Below are positions 8,033 through 17,347 of a DNA stretch of 64,000 nt, one piece after another. Under the pieces are notes generated by a model that saw only the letters and a list, made by a program, of their open reading frames with translations, did not search any database and had not been told where the DNA came from. The first letter of the stretch is position 1; each line of letters begins with the position of its first letter. Source of the stretch: Variovorax sp. OK212. Lineage in GTDB: Bacteria > Pseudomonadota > Gammaproteobacteria > Burkholderiales > Burkholderiaceae_C. The stretch spans positions 372,001 to 436,000 of the forward strand of contig NZ_FOLP01000005.1 in NCBI RefSeq assembly GCF_900112425.1, read 5' to 3'. The translations under genes were made by a program, and so were the position numbers.

Positions 8033-8605
8033 ATGAACGAAACCATTCAGGTCGGTGTAGTGATGGGCTCGAGCTCCGATTGGGAGACGATGCGCAACGC
8101 GGTCGAGATTCTCCAGCAATTCGGAATCAGCCACGAAGCAAAGGTGGTCTCGGCCCACCGGATGCCCGATGCGCTCTTTGCGTATGCCGAAAGCGCCGCC
8201 GGGCGCGGGCTCGCCGCGATCATCGCGGGCGCGGGGGGCGCGGCCCACCTGCCGGGCATGCTGGCGTCCAAGACCACGGTGCCGGTGCTCGGCGTGCCGG
8301 TGGCCAGCCGGCACCTGCAGGGCGTCGATTCGCTCTACAGCATCGTGCAGATGCCCAAGGGCGTGCCGGTGGCCACCTTCGCCATCGGCAACGCGGGCGC
8401 GGCCAACGCGGCGCTGTTCGCGGTGTCCATGCTGGCGGTGAACGACCCGGCGCTGCGCGCCAGGCTCGACGCCTTCCGCACGGCGCAGACCGCCGCCGCC
8501 GAGGCCATGACGCTGCCGCCGGCCCCGGCCGGCGACGCTGCCGCCCCTGTTTCGCCCGTGCCCCCCGTCTCTCCTTTCTCGCCGCAAGGCGGAGGTGCCC
8601 TGTGA
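8033..8605 (+). CDS. purE: N5-carboxyaminoimidazole ribonucleotide mutase
   Basis: The gene encodes 190 residues. PurE converts N5-CAIR to CAIR in purine synthesis and works with PurK. The class I core is clear: GVVMGSSSDWETM, VSAHRMPD and GAGGAAHLPGM. The last 25 residues are a Pro/Ala-rich tail beyond the usual end near residue 165. TAAAAT at 8020-8025, a good -10 match, lies only eight bases before the ATG and no Shine-Dalgarno sequence is close, so the transcript may be nearly leaderless. The stop overlaps the GTG start of purK. Confidence 0.96.
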   Translation: MNETIQVGVVMGSSSDWETMRNAVEILQQFGISHEAKVVSAHRMPDALFAYAESAAGRGLAAIIAGAGGAAHLPGMLASKTTVPVLGVPVASRHLQGVDSLYSIVQMPKGVPVATFAIGNAGAANAALFAVSMLAVNDPALRARLDAFRTAQTAAAEAMTLPPAPAGDAAAPVSPVPPVSPFSPQGGGAL

Positions 8606-9828
8606 GCAAGAACGCTGACCTGCCCATCCTTCCGGGCGCCACGCTCGGCGTGCTCGGCGGCGGCCAGCTGGGGCGCATGTTCGTCCACGCGGCCCAGCGC
8701 ATGGGCTATTTCACGGCGGTGCTCGACCCCGACGCCGACAGCCCCGCCGGCCGCGTGAGCCACCACCACATCCACACCGACTACAGCGACATCGACGGCC
8801 TGGCCCGCCTGGCCGGCCTGGCCGACGCGGTCACGACCGAGTTCGAGAACGTGCCCGCGCCCTCGCTGGAGCACCTGGCGGTCGCCCGCCCGGTGTCGCC
8901 CGCCGCGCCGGCCATCGCCATCGCGCAGGACCGCATCGCCGAGAAGGCCCACTTCACGCGCTGCGGCGTGCCCTGCGCGCCCTACGCGGCCATCGAGACC
9001 GCGGCGCAGCTCGCCGCCGTCGACGACCACCTGCTGCCCGGCATCCTGAAGACGGCCCGCCTGGGCTACGACGGCAAGGGCCAGCAGCGCGTGAAGACGC
9101 GCGCCGAGCTGGTCGAAGCCTGGCAGGCCACGGGCTGCGTACCCTGCGTGCTCGAGAAGATGCTGCCGCTCGAGTTCGAGTGCTCGGTGATCGTGGCGCG
9201 CGGCCGCGACGGGCAGATCGTGCATTTCCCGCCGCAGCGCAACCTGCACCGCGACGGCATCCTGGCCGTGACCGAGGTGCATGCGCAGAACATGCCCAAG
9301 ACGGTGGCGCAGGGCGCCATCAATTCGGCCAGGAGCATCGCCAACGGCCTGGGCTACGTGGGCGTGCTGTGCGTGGAGTTCTTCGCGCTGGCCGACGGCT
9401 CGCTGGTGGTCAACGAGATGGCGCCGCGCCCGCACAACAGCGGCCACTACACGATGGAAGCCTGCGACGTGTCGCAGTTCGAGCTGCAGGTGCGCACGCT
9501 CGCCGGCCTGCCGCTGGCCGCGCCGCGCCAGCACAGCCCCGCGATCATGCTCAACCTGCTGGGCGACCTGTGGTTCCCCGAGGCGGATGGCGCAGGCGAT
9601 GGCAGCAAGGCCGACAAGCCTGCCACGCCCGTGACGCCGCGCTGGAGCGAGGTGCTCGCACTGCCCGGCGCCCACCTGCACCTGTACGGAAAGATGGACC
9701 CGCGGCGCGCCCGCAAGATGGGCCACCTGACCTTCACCGGCCCCACGCTCGAAGCCGTGCGCGCCACCGCCTCGCGGGCCGCGCTGCTGCTGGGCCTGCC
9801 GGCGGTGACCGGCGCCGGCATCGCATGA
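8602..9828 (+). CDS. purK: N5-carboxyaminoimidazole ribonucleotide synthase
   Basis: The gene encodes 408 residues of an ATP-grasp enzyme that carboxylates AIR with bicarbonate to give N5-CAIR, the substrate of PurE. The N terminus has the nucleotide-binding LGVLGGGQLGRM. The ATP-grasp core includes LKTARLGYDGKGQ and VNEMAPRPHNSGHYT. The GTG start lies within the four-base GTGA overlap with the purE stop, which indicates translational coupling. A short Gly/Asp-rich insertion near residue 330 is not typical of E. coli PurK. The stop overlaps the next ATG. Confidence 0.96.
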   Translation: MSKNADLPILPGATLGVLGGGQLGRMFVHAAQRMGYFTAVLDPDADSPAGRVSHHHIHTDYSDIDGLARLAGLADAVTTEFENVPAPSLEHLAVARPVSPAAPAIAIAQDRIAEKAHFTRCGVPCAPYAAIETAAQLAAVDDHLLPGILKTARLGYDGKGQQRVKTRAELVEAWQATGCVPCVLEKMLPLEFECSVIVARGRDGQIVHFPPQRNLHRDGILAVTEVHAQNMPKTVAQGAINSARSIANGLGYVGVLCVEFFALADGSLVVNEMAPRPHNSGHYTMEACDVSQFELQVRTLAGLPLAAPRQHSPAIMLNLLGDLWFPEADGAGDGSKADKPATPVTPRWSEVLALPGAHLHLYGKMDPRRARKMGHLTFTGPTLEAVRATASRAALLLGLPAVTGAGIA

Positions 9829-10826
9829 TCCTGGACGGCCGGTCGCCCGAGGGCATTGCCGAGGCCGCGCGCGTGCTGCGCGCGGGCGGGCTGGTCGCCT
9901 TCGCGACCGAAACCGTCTACGGACTGGGCGCCGACGCGACCAGCGACACGGCCGTGGCCGGCATCTTCGAGGCCAAGGGCCGGCCGGCGGACCATCCGCT
10001 GATCGTCCACGTGGCGGCCGGCACCAAGGGCACCGAGGCGCTCTCGCGCTTCGCGCAGCCGCTGCCGCCGTTCGCGCAGAAGCTGGTGCAGGCCTTCTGG
10101 CCCGGCCCGCTCACCCTGATCGTCACGCGCCAGCCCGGCGTGGGCGCGGCCGCGGCCGGCGGGCAGGACACCATCGGCCTGCGCTGCCCCTCGCACCCGG
10201 TGGCGCAGGCGTTGCTGGAGGCCTGCGCCGAACAGGGCGTGCCGGGCGTCGCGGGGCCCAGCGCCAACCGCTTCGGCCGCGTCAGCCCGACCACGGCGCA
10301 GCATGTGTTCGAAGAGTTCGGCGAGGCCGTCCCGGTGCTCGACGGCGGTGCCTGCGAGGTGGGCATCGAGTCGACCATCGTCGACTGCAGCCGCGGCGCG
10401 CCGGTGCTGCTGCGCCCGGGCGCCATCACGCGCGCGCAGATCGAAGCCGCCTGCGGCGAAAAGCTCAGCGGCCGCGAGATGCTCGAGACGCCCGACCCGC
10501 GCGCCTCGGGCACGCTGGAGGCGCACTACGCGCCCAACGCCAAGGTGCGCCTGATGGACGCCAAGGCGATCCAGACCGGGCTCGACGTGCTCGGCGCCAA
10601 CGCCGCGCACATTGCCGTGTGGACCCGCACCGCGGTCCGCACGCGCTCGCAGCGCCTGGTGCTGCGGCGCATGCCCGACGACGCGGCGGCCGGCGCGCAG
10701 CAGCTCTTCGCGGTGCTGCGCGAGTTCGACGCGCAGGGCGTCAAGCTGATCTGGGTCGAGACGCCGCCCGACGCGCCCGAATGGGAAGGCGTGAAAGACC
10801 GCCTGCAGCGCGCCTCGGCGGCCTGA
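9825..10826 (+). CDS. Sua5/YrdC-family L-threonylcarbamoyladenylate synthase
   Basis: The gene encodes 333 residues. The enzyme uses threonine, bicarbonate and ATP to make threonylcarbamoyl-AMP for the t6A modification at position 37 of ANN-decoding tRNAs. Residues 1-200 form the YrdC domain (FATETVYGLGADA, AKGRPADHPL, GVAGPSANRFGRVSPT). A C-terminal Sua5 domain follows, so this is the longer Sua5 type rather than TsaC. The ATG overlaps the purK stop (ATGA). Its partner tsaB is also in the window at 16636. The gene converges on the lipase-like gene with a 24-base gap. Confidence 0.93.
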   Translation: MILDGRSPEGIAEAARVLRAGGLVAFATETVYGLGADATSDTAVAGIFEAKGRPADHPLIVHVAAGTKGTEALSRFAQPLPPFAQKLVQAFWPGPLTLIVTRQPGVGAAAAGGQDTIGLRCPSHPVAQALLEACAEQGVPGVAGPSANRFGRVSPTTAQHVFEEFGEAVPVLDGGACEVGIESTIVDCSRGAPVLLRPGAITRAQIEAACGEKLSGREMLETPDPRASGTLEAHYAPNAKVRLMDAKAIQTGLDVLGANAAHIAVWTRTAVRTRSQRLVLRRMPDDAAAGAQQLFAVLREFDAQGVKLIWVETPPDAPEWEGVKDRLQRASAA

Positions 10827-10850
10827 TTCCGCGCGCTGCGTGGGGCCTGG

Positions 10851-12470
10851 TCAGCCCCCCGCCGCCAACACGCCCTGGAAGAACCCGCGCGCCGACGCCA
10901 GGCAGAACGGCGGCGCCAGCGTGCCGTGGTACGCCAGCGTGACCGCCTGCGCCTTGTCCGCCGCGCTGCCCGAGGTGCCCTGCGCCAGCAGGTCCTTGGC
11001 CTGCGCGAAGCCCGCGCGGGCGTTCGAGTAGGCGTCGATGGCGGCCGAATCCTCCAGGTCGACCACCGTCAGCGCGCTGGCCGGCACGCCCTTGGCCCTG
11101 AAGTAGCCGGAGGTGGCGCGGGTGCTGATGAAGTTCACGGTCGGGTCGTTCGCGCCGCCGCACATCAGCATCGGCCGGGTCGGCACCCAGTTGCGCAGGT
11201 CGTTCGCCACGGCCGCCTTCCGGAAGCCCGTGGACGGCGCGCAGTTCAGCGGCGCGGCCGTGCTCAGCGAGGCCGCCGTGGGCGGCAGCGCGTTGCCGGG
11301 GCAGGGGTTCGACTGGATGTCGGTGGCCGCCTGCGTCAAAAAGCTCTGGCGGATCAGGTTGTTGGCGCCGTAGAAGATCGCCAGCTGGCTGTTGACCGGC
11401 CCCGGCGTGGCGTTCGGCGGGAACAGCGCCAGCTGCGGCAGCTTGCCGGAGCTGAACAGCGTGTCGGGCGTCAGGCTCGGCAGCAGCGTGTCGATGCCGT
11501 TCGCGTACTGCGACTCGTAGATGTCGGTGGTCGCGTTGTAGACGTTGCCGAACTGCTGCTGCCAGCTGGTCGACAGCAGCGGCACGAACAGCGTGGCGCC
11601 CAGCGCCGGCCAGCCCTGGTAGGTGTAGTCGGTCAGCAGGCTGATGGCCGAGGGCGCCGACAGGGGCGCCGAGGCCGTCACCGCCTTGCCCGTGGCCTGC
11701 ATCTCGCGGTGCGCCGCCATGGCCACGTAGCCGCCCTGCGAATAGCCGGTGATGAACAGCGAGCCGGCGTCGTTCGCGCCGATGTTCGAGAAGGTCTTGC
11801 GCGCGGCGGTGAGCGCGTCGACCATGTCCTTGCCCTGCTGGTCGCCGTCCAGGTACGGGTGGTAGGGCAGCGTCGACTTGTCGTAGCCCGCGTAGTTGGG
11901 CGCCACCACGATGTAGCCCTGCGCCGCGAACATGGCCGCGACCAGCAGGCCCTCGCCGGCGGCCGCCTGCGTGGCGTCGGTCCATTTCGCGAGGTTGTAG
12001 TTGCGCGCCGCCGTGGTGCCGTGGGCGTACAGCACCACCGGGCGCTGGCCGCCGCAGGCCACGTCGCTGCCCGTGGGCACCATGATCGCGGCGGTGGCGT
12101 TGGTGGCCTCGTTCTTCGCGCCGATGGTGCGGTATTCGAGCGAGCGCAGGGTGACGCCGCACTTGGGCGTGCCCGCGATCTGCAGCAGCGTCTTGCCCTG
12201 CGCGCTGCCCTGCAGGCTGGCGTTGAACTGGTCGGCCGTGAGACTGGCGGTCTGCTCCGGCGGGTTGGTGACCACCGAGCCGCGCCCCGTGTCGGCCACC
12301 GGCGGCGGAAAGCCCACCCCGATGCCGCCCCCGCCCCCGCCGCCCCCTCCGCCGCAGGCCGCGAGCAGCACCGTGGTGCCCGCGAGGGCCGCGAGTGCTG
12401 CGTGTGAAGCGGGCCTGTTCAGCCGTGTTCGCCGGGTTCGCTGAGTGGAGGAATCTGGTGTTTTTTGCAC
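10851..12470 (-). CDS. Lipase-like alpha/beta-hydrolase lipoprotein with polyglycine tract
   Basis: The gene encodes 539 residues. A basic N terminus and hydrophobic stretch end in the lipobox LLAAC. An unbroken run of ten glycines follows directly after that cysteine and probably acts as a flexible tether. The hydrolase part has VVLYAHGTT (oxyanion region), the nucleophile elbow GYSQGGYVAM, and CGGANDPTVNF near the expected acid residue. It resembles the secretory lipase (LIP) group. The GTG start at 12470 is chosen because AGGAGA lies six bases upstream on that strand and it places the signal at the N terminus. The gene is downstream of dacB, 136 bases away. Confidence 0.82.
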   Translation of the reverse strand: MQKTPDSSTQRTRRTRLNRPASHAALAALAGTTVLLAACGGGGGGGGGGIGVGFPPPVADTGRGSVVTNPPEQTASLTADQFNASLQGSAQGKTLLQIAGTPKCGVTLRSLEYRTIGAKNEATNATAAIMVPTGSDVACGGQRPVVLYAHGTTAARNYNLAKWTDATQAAAGEGLLVAAMFAAQGYIVVAPNYAGYDKSTLPYHPYLDGDQQGKDMVDALTAARKTFSNIGANDAGSLFITGYSQGGYVAMAAHREMQATGKAVTASAPLSAPSAISLLTDYTYQGWPALGATLFVPLLSTSWQQQFGNVYNATTDIYESQYANGIDTLLPSLTPDTLFSSGKLPQLALFPPNATPGPVNSQLAIFYGANNLIRQSFLTQAATDIQSNPCPGNALPPTAASLSTAAPLNCAPSTGFRKAAVANDLRNWVPTRPMLMCGGANDPTVNFISTRATSGYFRAKGVPASALTVVDLEDSAAIDAYSNARAGFAQAKDLLAQGTSGSAADKAQAVTLAYHGTLAPPFCLASARGFFQGVLAAGG

Positions 12471-12606
12471 GGGGTGTCTCCTGCGTCGGGTTGGAATCTG
12501 GAATCGAACGAGCGTCCGATTCTGTTCAGCCGGGCAGTCCCACGCAATCGGTGTTCGCCTACAGAACGCTTGCCGTGCGAGCCATGAGGTGGCGCGCGGA
12601 CGCCGC

Positions 12607-14028
12607 TCAGTTGTCCTGCGAGGCCCAGTCGACCAGCGCGTCGAACGCCGCGCGCGCCGCGCCCGCGTTCTCGCCGTTGGCAATGGCCACCAGCACGTAG
12701 CGCCGGCCGCTGGCGCCGTCCACGAAGCCGGCCACGCCCGAGGCGTCGCGCAACGTGCCCGTCTTCAGGTGGGCCGAGCCGCCCGAGCGCAGCGTGCGCC
12801 GCTTGAGCGTGCCGTCCACGCCCATGGCGGGCAGCGAAGACATCAGCTCGGGCATGACCGGCGAGCGCCAGGCCACCTGCAGCATCTTGCCCAGCGCCGC
12901 GGCGCTGATGCGCTCGTCGCGCGACAGGCCCGAGCCGTTCTCGAACACCGGCTGCGCCTCGCCCGTGCCGATGCGGTCTTTCCACCACTGGCCCAGCGCG
13001 GTGCGCGAGGCCTCGAAGGTGCCGCGGTTCTTCTGCGTGAGCCCGATCGTGAGGAACAGCTGCTGCGCCATCACGTTGTTGCTGTACTTGTTGATGTCGC
13101 GGATCACCTCGGCCAGCGGCGGCGACTCGAACTCGAACGCCGGCTTCAGCCCCGCCGGCACGCGGCCTTCGCGCATCTGGCCGCCCACGCGCCCGCCCAT
13201 CTCGGCCCACATGCCGCCGATGGCGCGCATGGCGTAGGTGCGCGGGTCGCCGTAGGCCACGGCCCAGCTCTTCTCGCCGCAGGCGGTGGGGAAGCCGCCG
13301 TTGAAGCGGATGCGGTTCACGTCGGTGAAGTCGGCGCGCAGGCCGGTGCGCCAGTCGCCGCACTCGCCGGGCACCATCGGCACGGTGGCCGGCATGGCCA
13401 CGCTGGCCAGCGGGGGCTCGTAGCTCACCCGCGCGATCTGGCCGGCGCGGTCGGGCGCGAAGGTCATGTTGACCGACTTGAAGTTCACCAGCAGCGCGTC
13501 GGGCGAGGCGTTGTAGGGGCGCAGCGGCTCGCCGTCGAAGGCGCCCGGGTCGCCCTCGACCGTGGTCTCGAAGGCGCTGCGGTCGATCACGATGTCGCCG
13601 CTCACCGTGGTGATGCCCAGGCCCTGCACGTGGCGCAGCAGCAGCCACACGCGCTCCAGCACCAGCTTGGGGTCGCCCTGGCCCTTGATGTACAGGTTGC
13701 CGTTGAGCACGCCGTTGGCCACCGTGCCCTCGACGTACACCGGCGTGGTCCAGTTGTAGGCGGCGCCCAGCATGTCGAGCGCGGCGTAGGTGGTGACCAG
13801 CTTCATGATCGACGCCGGGTTCACCGGCACCTGCGTGCGCCACGCCAGGCGCGGCTGGCGCGTGCCGTCGGCTTCGGCCACCAGCATGGTGACCGACTCG
13901 CGCGGCACCTTGGCGCGGGCGAGGGCGGCGTCGACCTGGGTGGGGAGGGCTTGCTGGGCGAAAGCGCCGGCCGAGGCCAGCGTGAAGAGAGTCAGTGCGC
14001 AGGCGGCGCGGCGGAAGGCAAAAGGCAT
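12607..14028 (-). CDS. dacB: D-alanyl-D-alanine carboxypeptidase/endopeptidase (PBP4 type)
   Basis: The gene encodes 473 residues with a cleavable signal peptide ending in GAFA. It trims or cleaves peptidoglycan peptides in the periplasm. The penicillin-binding motifs are present in order: SxxK as SIMK at residues 73-76, SxN as YSNN, and KTG in HLKTGTL. The large insertion between the first two motifs is typical of class C low-molecular-weight PBPs. The start places the signal peptide correctly; the frame continues far upstream but only antisense to deoR. It is downstream of the Nudix gene by 47 bases, possibly in one transcript. Confidence 0.94.
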   Translation of the reverse strand: MPFAFRRAACALTLFTLASAGAFAQQALPTQVDAALARAKVPRESVTMLVAEADGTRQPRLAWRTQVPVNPASIMKLVTTYAALDMLGAAYNWTTPVYVEGTVANGVLNGNLYIKGQGDPKLVLERVWLLLRHVQGLGITTVSGDIVIDRSAFETTVEGDPGAFDGEPLRPYNASPDALLVNFKSVNMTFAPDRAGQIARVSYEPPLASVAMPATVPMVPGECGDWRTGLRADFTDVNRIRFNGGFPTACGEKSWAVAYGDPRTYAMRAIGGMWAEMGGRVGGQMREGRVPAGLKPAFEFESPPLAEVIRDINKYSNNVMAQQLFLTIGLTQKNRGTFEASRTALGQWWKDRIGTGEAQPVFENGSGLSRDERISAAALGKMLQVAWRSPVMPELMSSLPAMGVDGTLKRRTLRSGGSAHLKTGTLRDASGVAGFVDGASGRRYVLVAIANGENAGAARAAFDALVDWASQDN

Positions 14029-14075
14029 CCGCCCATTATCCCGACGCGAATTCCCGACGCGAATGACGAGAGGCA

Positions 14076-14660
14076 TTACGGCGCGAACACGTGCAGCTTC
14101 GCGTGGTACAGCAGCATCACCGTCTTGGCGTCGGCGATGCGCCCGTCGGCCACCATGGCCAGCGCCTCGCCGATGCCGAGCTCCAGCACCTCGATGTCCT
14201 CGCCTTCCTCGGCCAGCCCGCCGCCCGCGCCGATGCGCATCGAGGGCTCGTAGGGCGCCACGAAGAAGTGCAGCTTCTCGGTGACGGAGCCCGGGCTCAT
14301 GAAGCACTCGAAGATCTTCAGCACGCCGCCGAGCCGGTAGCCCAGCTCTTCCTCGACCTCGGCGCGAATGCGTTCCTCGGGCGCCGCGTCGTCCAGCAGG
14401 CCGGCGGCCGCTTCGATCAGCAGCTCGTCGTGCCCGTTGACGAAGGCCGGGTAGCGGAACTGCCGCGTCAGCAGCACGCTGCGCTGCGCGAGGTTGTACG
14501 GCAGCAGCGCGGCGCCGTTGCCGCGGTCGTAGGTCTCGCGGTGCATGCGCTGCCACTGGCCGTCGTTGCGCCGCCAGTCGAAGGCGGTGGTGCGCAGCGT
14601 GTACCAGTGGTCGGAAAGCAGGGTGACTTCGTGCACCCGGACGCGGTCTTGCAAGGTCAT
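14076..14660 (-). CDS. Nudix hydrolase, NudK/ADP-sugar pyrophosphatase type
   Basis: The gene encodes 194 residues. The catalytic region has the Nudix helix IRAEVEEELGY preceded by AAAGLLDDAAPEE. The spacing from Gly to the helix is one residue shorter than the classical Nudix box, as in NudK-type sugar-nucleotide hydrolases, and alanine replaces the acidic residue usual at the middle of the box. The metal-binding EE pair of the helix is kept. Likely substrates are GDP-mannose or ADP-ribose type nucleotides. It is divergent from the DeoR regulator with 79 bases between the starts. Confidence 0.85.
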   Translation of the reverse strand: MTLQDRVRVHEVTLLSDHWYTLRTTAFDWRRNDGQWQRMHRETYDRGNGAALLPYNLAQRSVLLTRQFRYPAFVNGHDELLIEAAAGLLDDAAPEERIRAEVEEELGYRLGGVLKIFECFMSPGSVTEKLHFFVAPYEPSMRIGAGGGLAEEGEDIEVLELGIGEALAMVADGRIADAKTVMLLYHAKLHVFAP

Positions 14661-14739
14661 GGCGGCGAGCATATGTGCGTGTTCGTGCAATAACAAGAAA
14701 ATTCGTGCAATCAAGCGCGCAGGCCGATACCATCGCCCG

Positions 14740-15528
14740 ATGCTCACCCGCCAGCGCAAGCAACACATCCTCTCGGTGCTCCAGCGCGACGGCAACGTCG
14801 TGGCGAAGGCGCTCAGCGACGAACTCGGCCTGTCGGAAGACACCATCCGGCGCGACCTGCGCGAGCTGGCGGCCGAGGGCCTGCTGCAGCGCGTGCACGG
14901 CGGCGCGCTGCCGATCGCCGCGGCCGAGGCCGACTTCGCGGGCCGCCAGCAGCTGGCGCCGGGCGAGAAGGTGGCCATCGGCCGTGCCGCGGCGCGCATG
15001 GTGAAGCCGGGGCAGGTGGTGTTCATCGACGGCGGCACCACCGCCGTGCAGCTCGCGCGCCACCTGCCGCGCGCGCTGCGGGCCACGGTGGTCACGCACA
15101 GCCCGTCGGTGGCCACCGAGCTGGCGGCGCACGCCGGCGTCGAGGTGGTGCTGATCGGCGGGCGGCTCTTCAGGCATTCGATGGTGGCGGTCGGCGCGGC
15201 GGCCATGGCGGCCATTGCGCGCATCCATGCCGACACCTACTTCATGGGCGTCACCGGCGTGCACGCCGAGGCGGGGCTGACCACGGGCGACCTGGAAGAG
15301 GCCGAGATCAAGCGCGCGCTGATGGCCGCGGCGGCCGAGACGGTGGTGCTGGCGTCGTCCGAAAAGCTGGGCGCGGCCTCGGCCTGGGTGGTCAACCCGG
15401 TGGGCGCGGCCGCGAGCCTGCTGGTGTCGCCGGACGCGCCGGCCAAGGCGCTGGCGCCGCTGCGCAAGGCGGGGCTGGCCATCCTGCGGGCCGAACCGGA
15501 AGGGCCGGCGGGGAGCCCGGCCGGCTGA
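14740..15528 (+). CDS. DeoR-family transcriptional regulator
   Basis: The gene encodes 262 residues. The N-terminal DeoR helix-turn-helix is clear: RKQHILSVLQRDGNVVAKALSDELG followed by SEDTIRRDLRELAAEG and the QRVHGGAL wing. The C-terminal DeoRC sensor domain has VFIDGGTTAVQLA and the VTGVHAEAGLTT segment, which bind phosphorylated sugars in this family. No sugar operon is adjacent, so the target is unknown. The divergent Nudix gene and the following EamA gene are the nearest candidates. Confidence 0.9.
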   Translation: MLTRQRKQHILSVLQRDGNVVAKALSDELGLSEDTIRRDLRELAAEGLLQRVHGGALPIAAAEADFAGRQQLAPGEKVAIGRAAARMVKPGQVVFIDGGTTAVQLARHLPRALRATVVTHSPSVATELAAHAGVEVVLIGGRLFRHSMVAVGAAAMAAIARIHADTYFMGVTGVHAEAGLTTGDLEEAEIKRALMAAAAETVVLASSEKLGAASAWVVNPVGAAASLLVSPDAPAKALAPLRKAGLAILRAEPEGPAGSPAG

Positions 15529-15575
15529 TTCGCCCGCCGCCGGCGCGGCCGGTGGGCGGCCTCGATAATGCCGGG

Positions 15576-16643
15576 ATGCCCGCCGCGTCCCCGACGATTT
15601 CCCCACCGCCTTCGCCTTTGCTGTCTCCGCGCATGCTCGGCATCGGCGCGGCCGTCGTCACCGTGCTGGTGTGGACCGCCTTCATCGTCATCGCGCGCGC
15701 CTCGGCCGGCCGCTCGCTCACCCCGTTCGACCTGGCCTGCGCGCGCATCTGCGGCGCCAGCCTGGTGCTGGTGCCGTGGGGCGCGTGGCTGGTCATGAAG
15801 GGCCGGCGCGCAGCGCGGCAAGGGCAGGCGGGCGCCGCGGTGTCCTCGTTCTTCGGCCTGTCGCCGCTGTCGCTGCGCGTCACCGCGGCGGCGGGCATCT
15901 TCGGCGGCGTGGCCTATGCCATGGCGGCCTACAGCGGTTTCTTCTTCGCGCCGGCCGGCCATGCCTCGGTGCTGATGCCCGGCAGCCTGCCGCTGTGGAC
16001 CACGCTGCTGGCCGCGCTGGTGCTGCGCGAGCGCATCACGCCGATGCGCGCGCTCGGCCTGGCGATGATCGTCGCGGGCGACCTGGTGGTCGGCGGGCGC
16101 AGCCTGCTGCATGCCTTCGAGGGCGGCGAGGTCTGGAAGGGCGACCTGCTCTTCATGGCCGCCGCCTTCTGCTGGGCCTGCTACAGCGTGGTGGCGCGCC
16201 GCCACGGCCTGGACGCCGTGCGCGCGACCATCGCCATCACCGTGTTCGCGCTGATGACCTACGTGCCGGTGTACGCGCTGCTCGTGGCCGGCGGCCAGGT
16301 GGCGAGCCACCTGGGCACCGCGCCGTGGCGCGAGGTGGCGTTCCAGATGGCCTTCCAGGGCGGCGGCTCGGTGGTGATCTCGGGCATCACCTTCACCCGG
16401 ATGGTCCAGCACTTCGGCCCGGTGCGCACCACCATGATCACGGCGCTGGTGCCCGGCCTGTCGGCCTTCGGCGCGGTGATCTGGCTGGGCGAGCCGCTCT
16501 ACTGGAACCTGGTCGCCGGGCTGCTGCTGGTCACGGCCGGCATCCTGTTCGGCGTGCAGAAAAGCGCACCGGCGCGTGCGCTTCCCCTTGTTCCCCTTGC
16601 TTCTTCTTCCGCCCCCGTCATGGGGCGCCCCACCAATGTCTAA
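15576..16643 (+). CDS. EamA/DMT-superfamily transporter
   Basis: The gene encodes 355 residues with about ten hydrophobic segments in two EamA repeats (roughly residues 20-150 and 170-330). Conserved features include FDLACARICGASL and GHASVLMPGSLPLWTTLLA in the first repeat and a late ALVPGLSAFGAVIWLGEPL in the second, typical of RhaT-like drug/metabolite exporters. The substrate is unknown. A GTG at 15552 in the same frame is an alternative start. The 3' end overlaps the start of tsaB by eight bases. Confidence 0.88.
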   Translation: MPAASPTISPPPSPLLSPRMLGIGAAVVTVLVWTAFIVIARASAGRSLTPFDLACARICGASLVLVPWGAWLVMKGRRAARQGQAGAAVSSFFGLSPLSLRVTAAAGIFGGVAYAMAAYSGFFFAPAGHASVLMPGSLPLWTTLLAALVLRERITPMRALGLAMIVAGDLVVGGRSLLHAFEGGEVWKGDLLFMAAAFCWACYSVVARRHGLDAVRATIAITVFALMTYVPVYALLVAGGQVASHLGTAPWREVAFQMAFQGGGSVVISGITFTRMVQHFGPVRTTMITALVPGLSAFGAVIWLGEPLYWNLVAGLLLVTAGILFGVQKSAPARALPLVPLASSSAPVMGRPTNV

Positions 16644-17337
16644 GCTGCTGGCCTTCGATACGAGCACCGAACACCTGTCGGTGGCGGTGCGCCACGGCGA
16701 GCAGGTGCTCGCCCACCACGGCGCGGGCGGCGCCCAGGCCTCGGCCACGCTGCTGCCGCTGATCCAGCAACTGCTGCGCGACGCGGGGCTCGCGCTGTCC
16801 GAGCTCGACGCCATCGTCTTCGGCCGCGGGCCGGGCTCGTTCACCGGCCTGCGCACCGCCTGCTCCGTGGCGCAGGGCCTGGCCTTCGGCGCCAACGTGC
16901 CGCTGCTGCCGGTCGATACGCTGCTGGCCGTTGCCGAGGAGGCGCGCCATGTGTCCGGCGCGCAACAGCTGGTGGCCGTGCTGGACGCCCGCATGGACCA
17001 GGTCTACGCCGCGCGCTACGACTTCGCTGCCCACGGCCCGCTGGGCGGCGACGACGAGCCCCTGCTGCTGTCGCCCGAAGCACTCGAAGTGCCCGCCGGC
17101 TGGGCGCTGGCGGGCAATGCCTTCGCCGCCTACGGCCCTCGCCTGGCCGCCACCGGCGCGCGCCACGAGGTGCTGCCGGGCGCCGAGGCCATGCTGCGGC
17201 TGGCCCCGGCGCTGCTTGCCGCCGGTCGGACCGTGCCCGCGGCGCAGGCCTGGCCGCTCTATGTTCGCGATAAAGTGGCGCAAACCACGGAAGAACGCGC
17301 CGCCATCAAGGCGGCGGCCGCCGCTTCCGCCACCTGA
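16636..17337 (+). CDS. tsaB: tRNA threonylcarbamoyladenosine biosynthesis protein TsaB
   Basis: The gene encodes 233 residues. TsaB is an inactive paralogue of the TsaD fold that bridges TsaD and TsaE in the t6A-forming complex. The N-terminal LLAFDTSTEHLSVAV and the GRGPGSFTGLRTA motif are diagnostic. The ATG at 16636 is chosen from family alignment and lies inside the end of the EamA gene, which suggests translational coupling. rimI follows ten bases after the stop, a very common pairing. Confidence 0.95.
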   Translation: MSKLLAFDTSTEHLSVAVRHGEQVLAHHGAGGAQASATLLPLIQQLLRDAGLALSELDAIVFGRGPGSFTGLRTACSVAQGLAFGANVPLLPVDTLLAVAEEARHVSGAQQLVAVLDARMDQVYAARYDFAAHGPLGGDDEPLLLSPEALEVPAGWALAGNAFAAYGPRLAATGARHEVLPGAEAMLRLAPALLAAGRTVPAAQAWPLYVRDKVAQTTEERAAIKAAAAASAT

Positions 17338-17347
17338 TTCCAGCCGC

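Noticed and set aside
12607..15606. A single 999-codon minus-strand protein joining dacB to upstream sequence
   Set aside because: The region upstream of 14028 is antisense to the DeoR gene and overlaps the Nudix gene in another frame. The signal peptide of dacB marks the true start.
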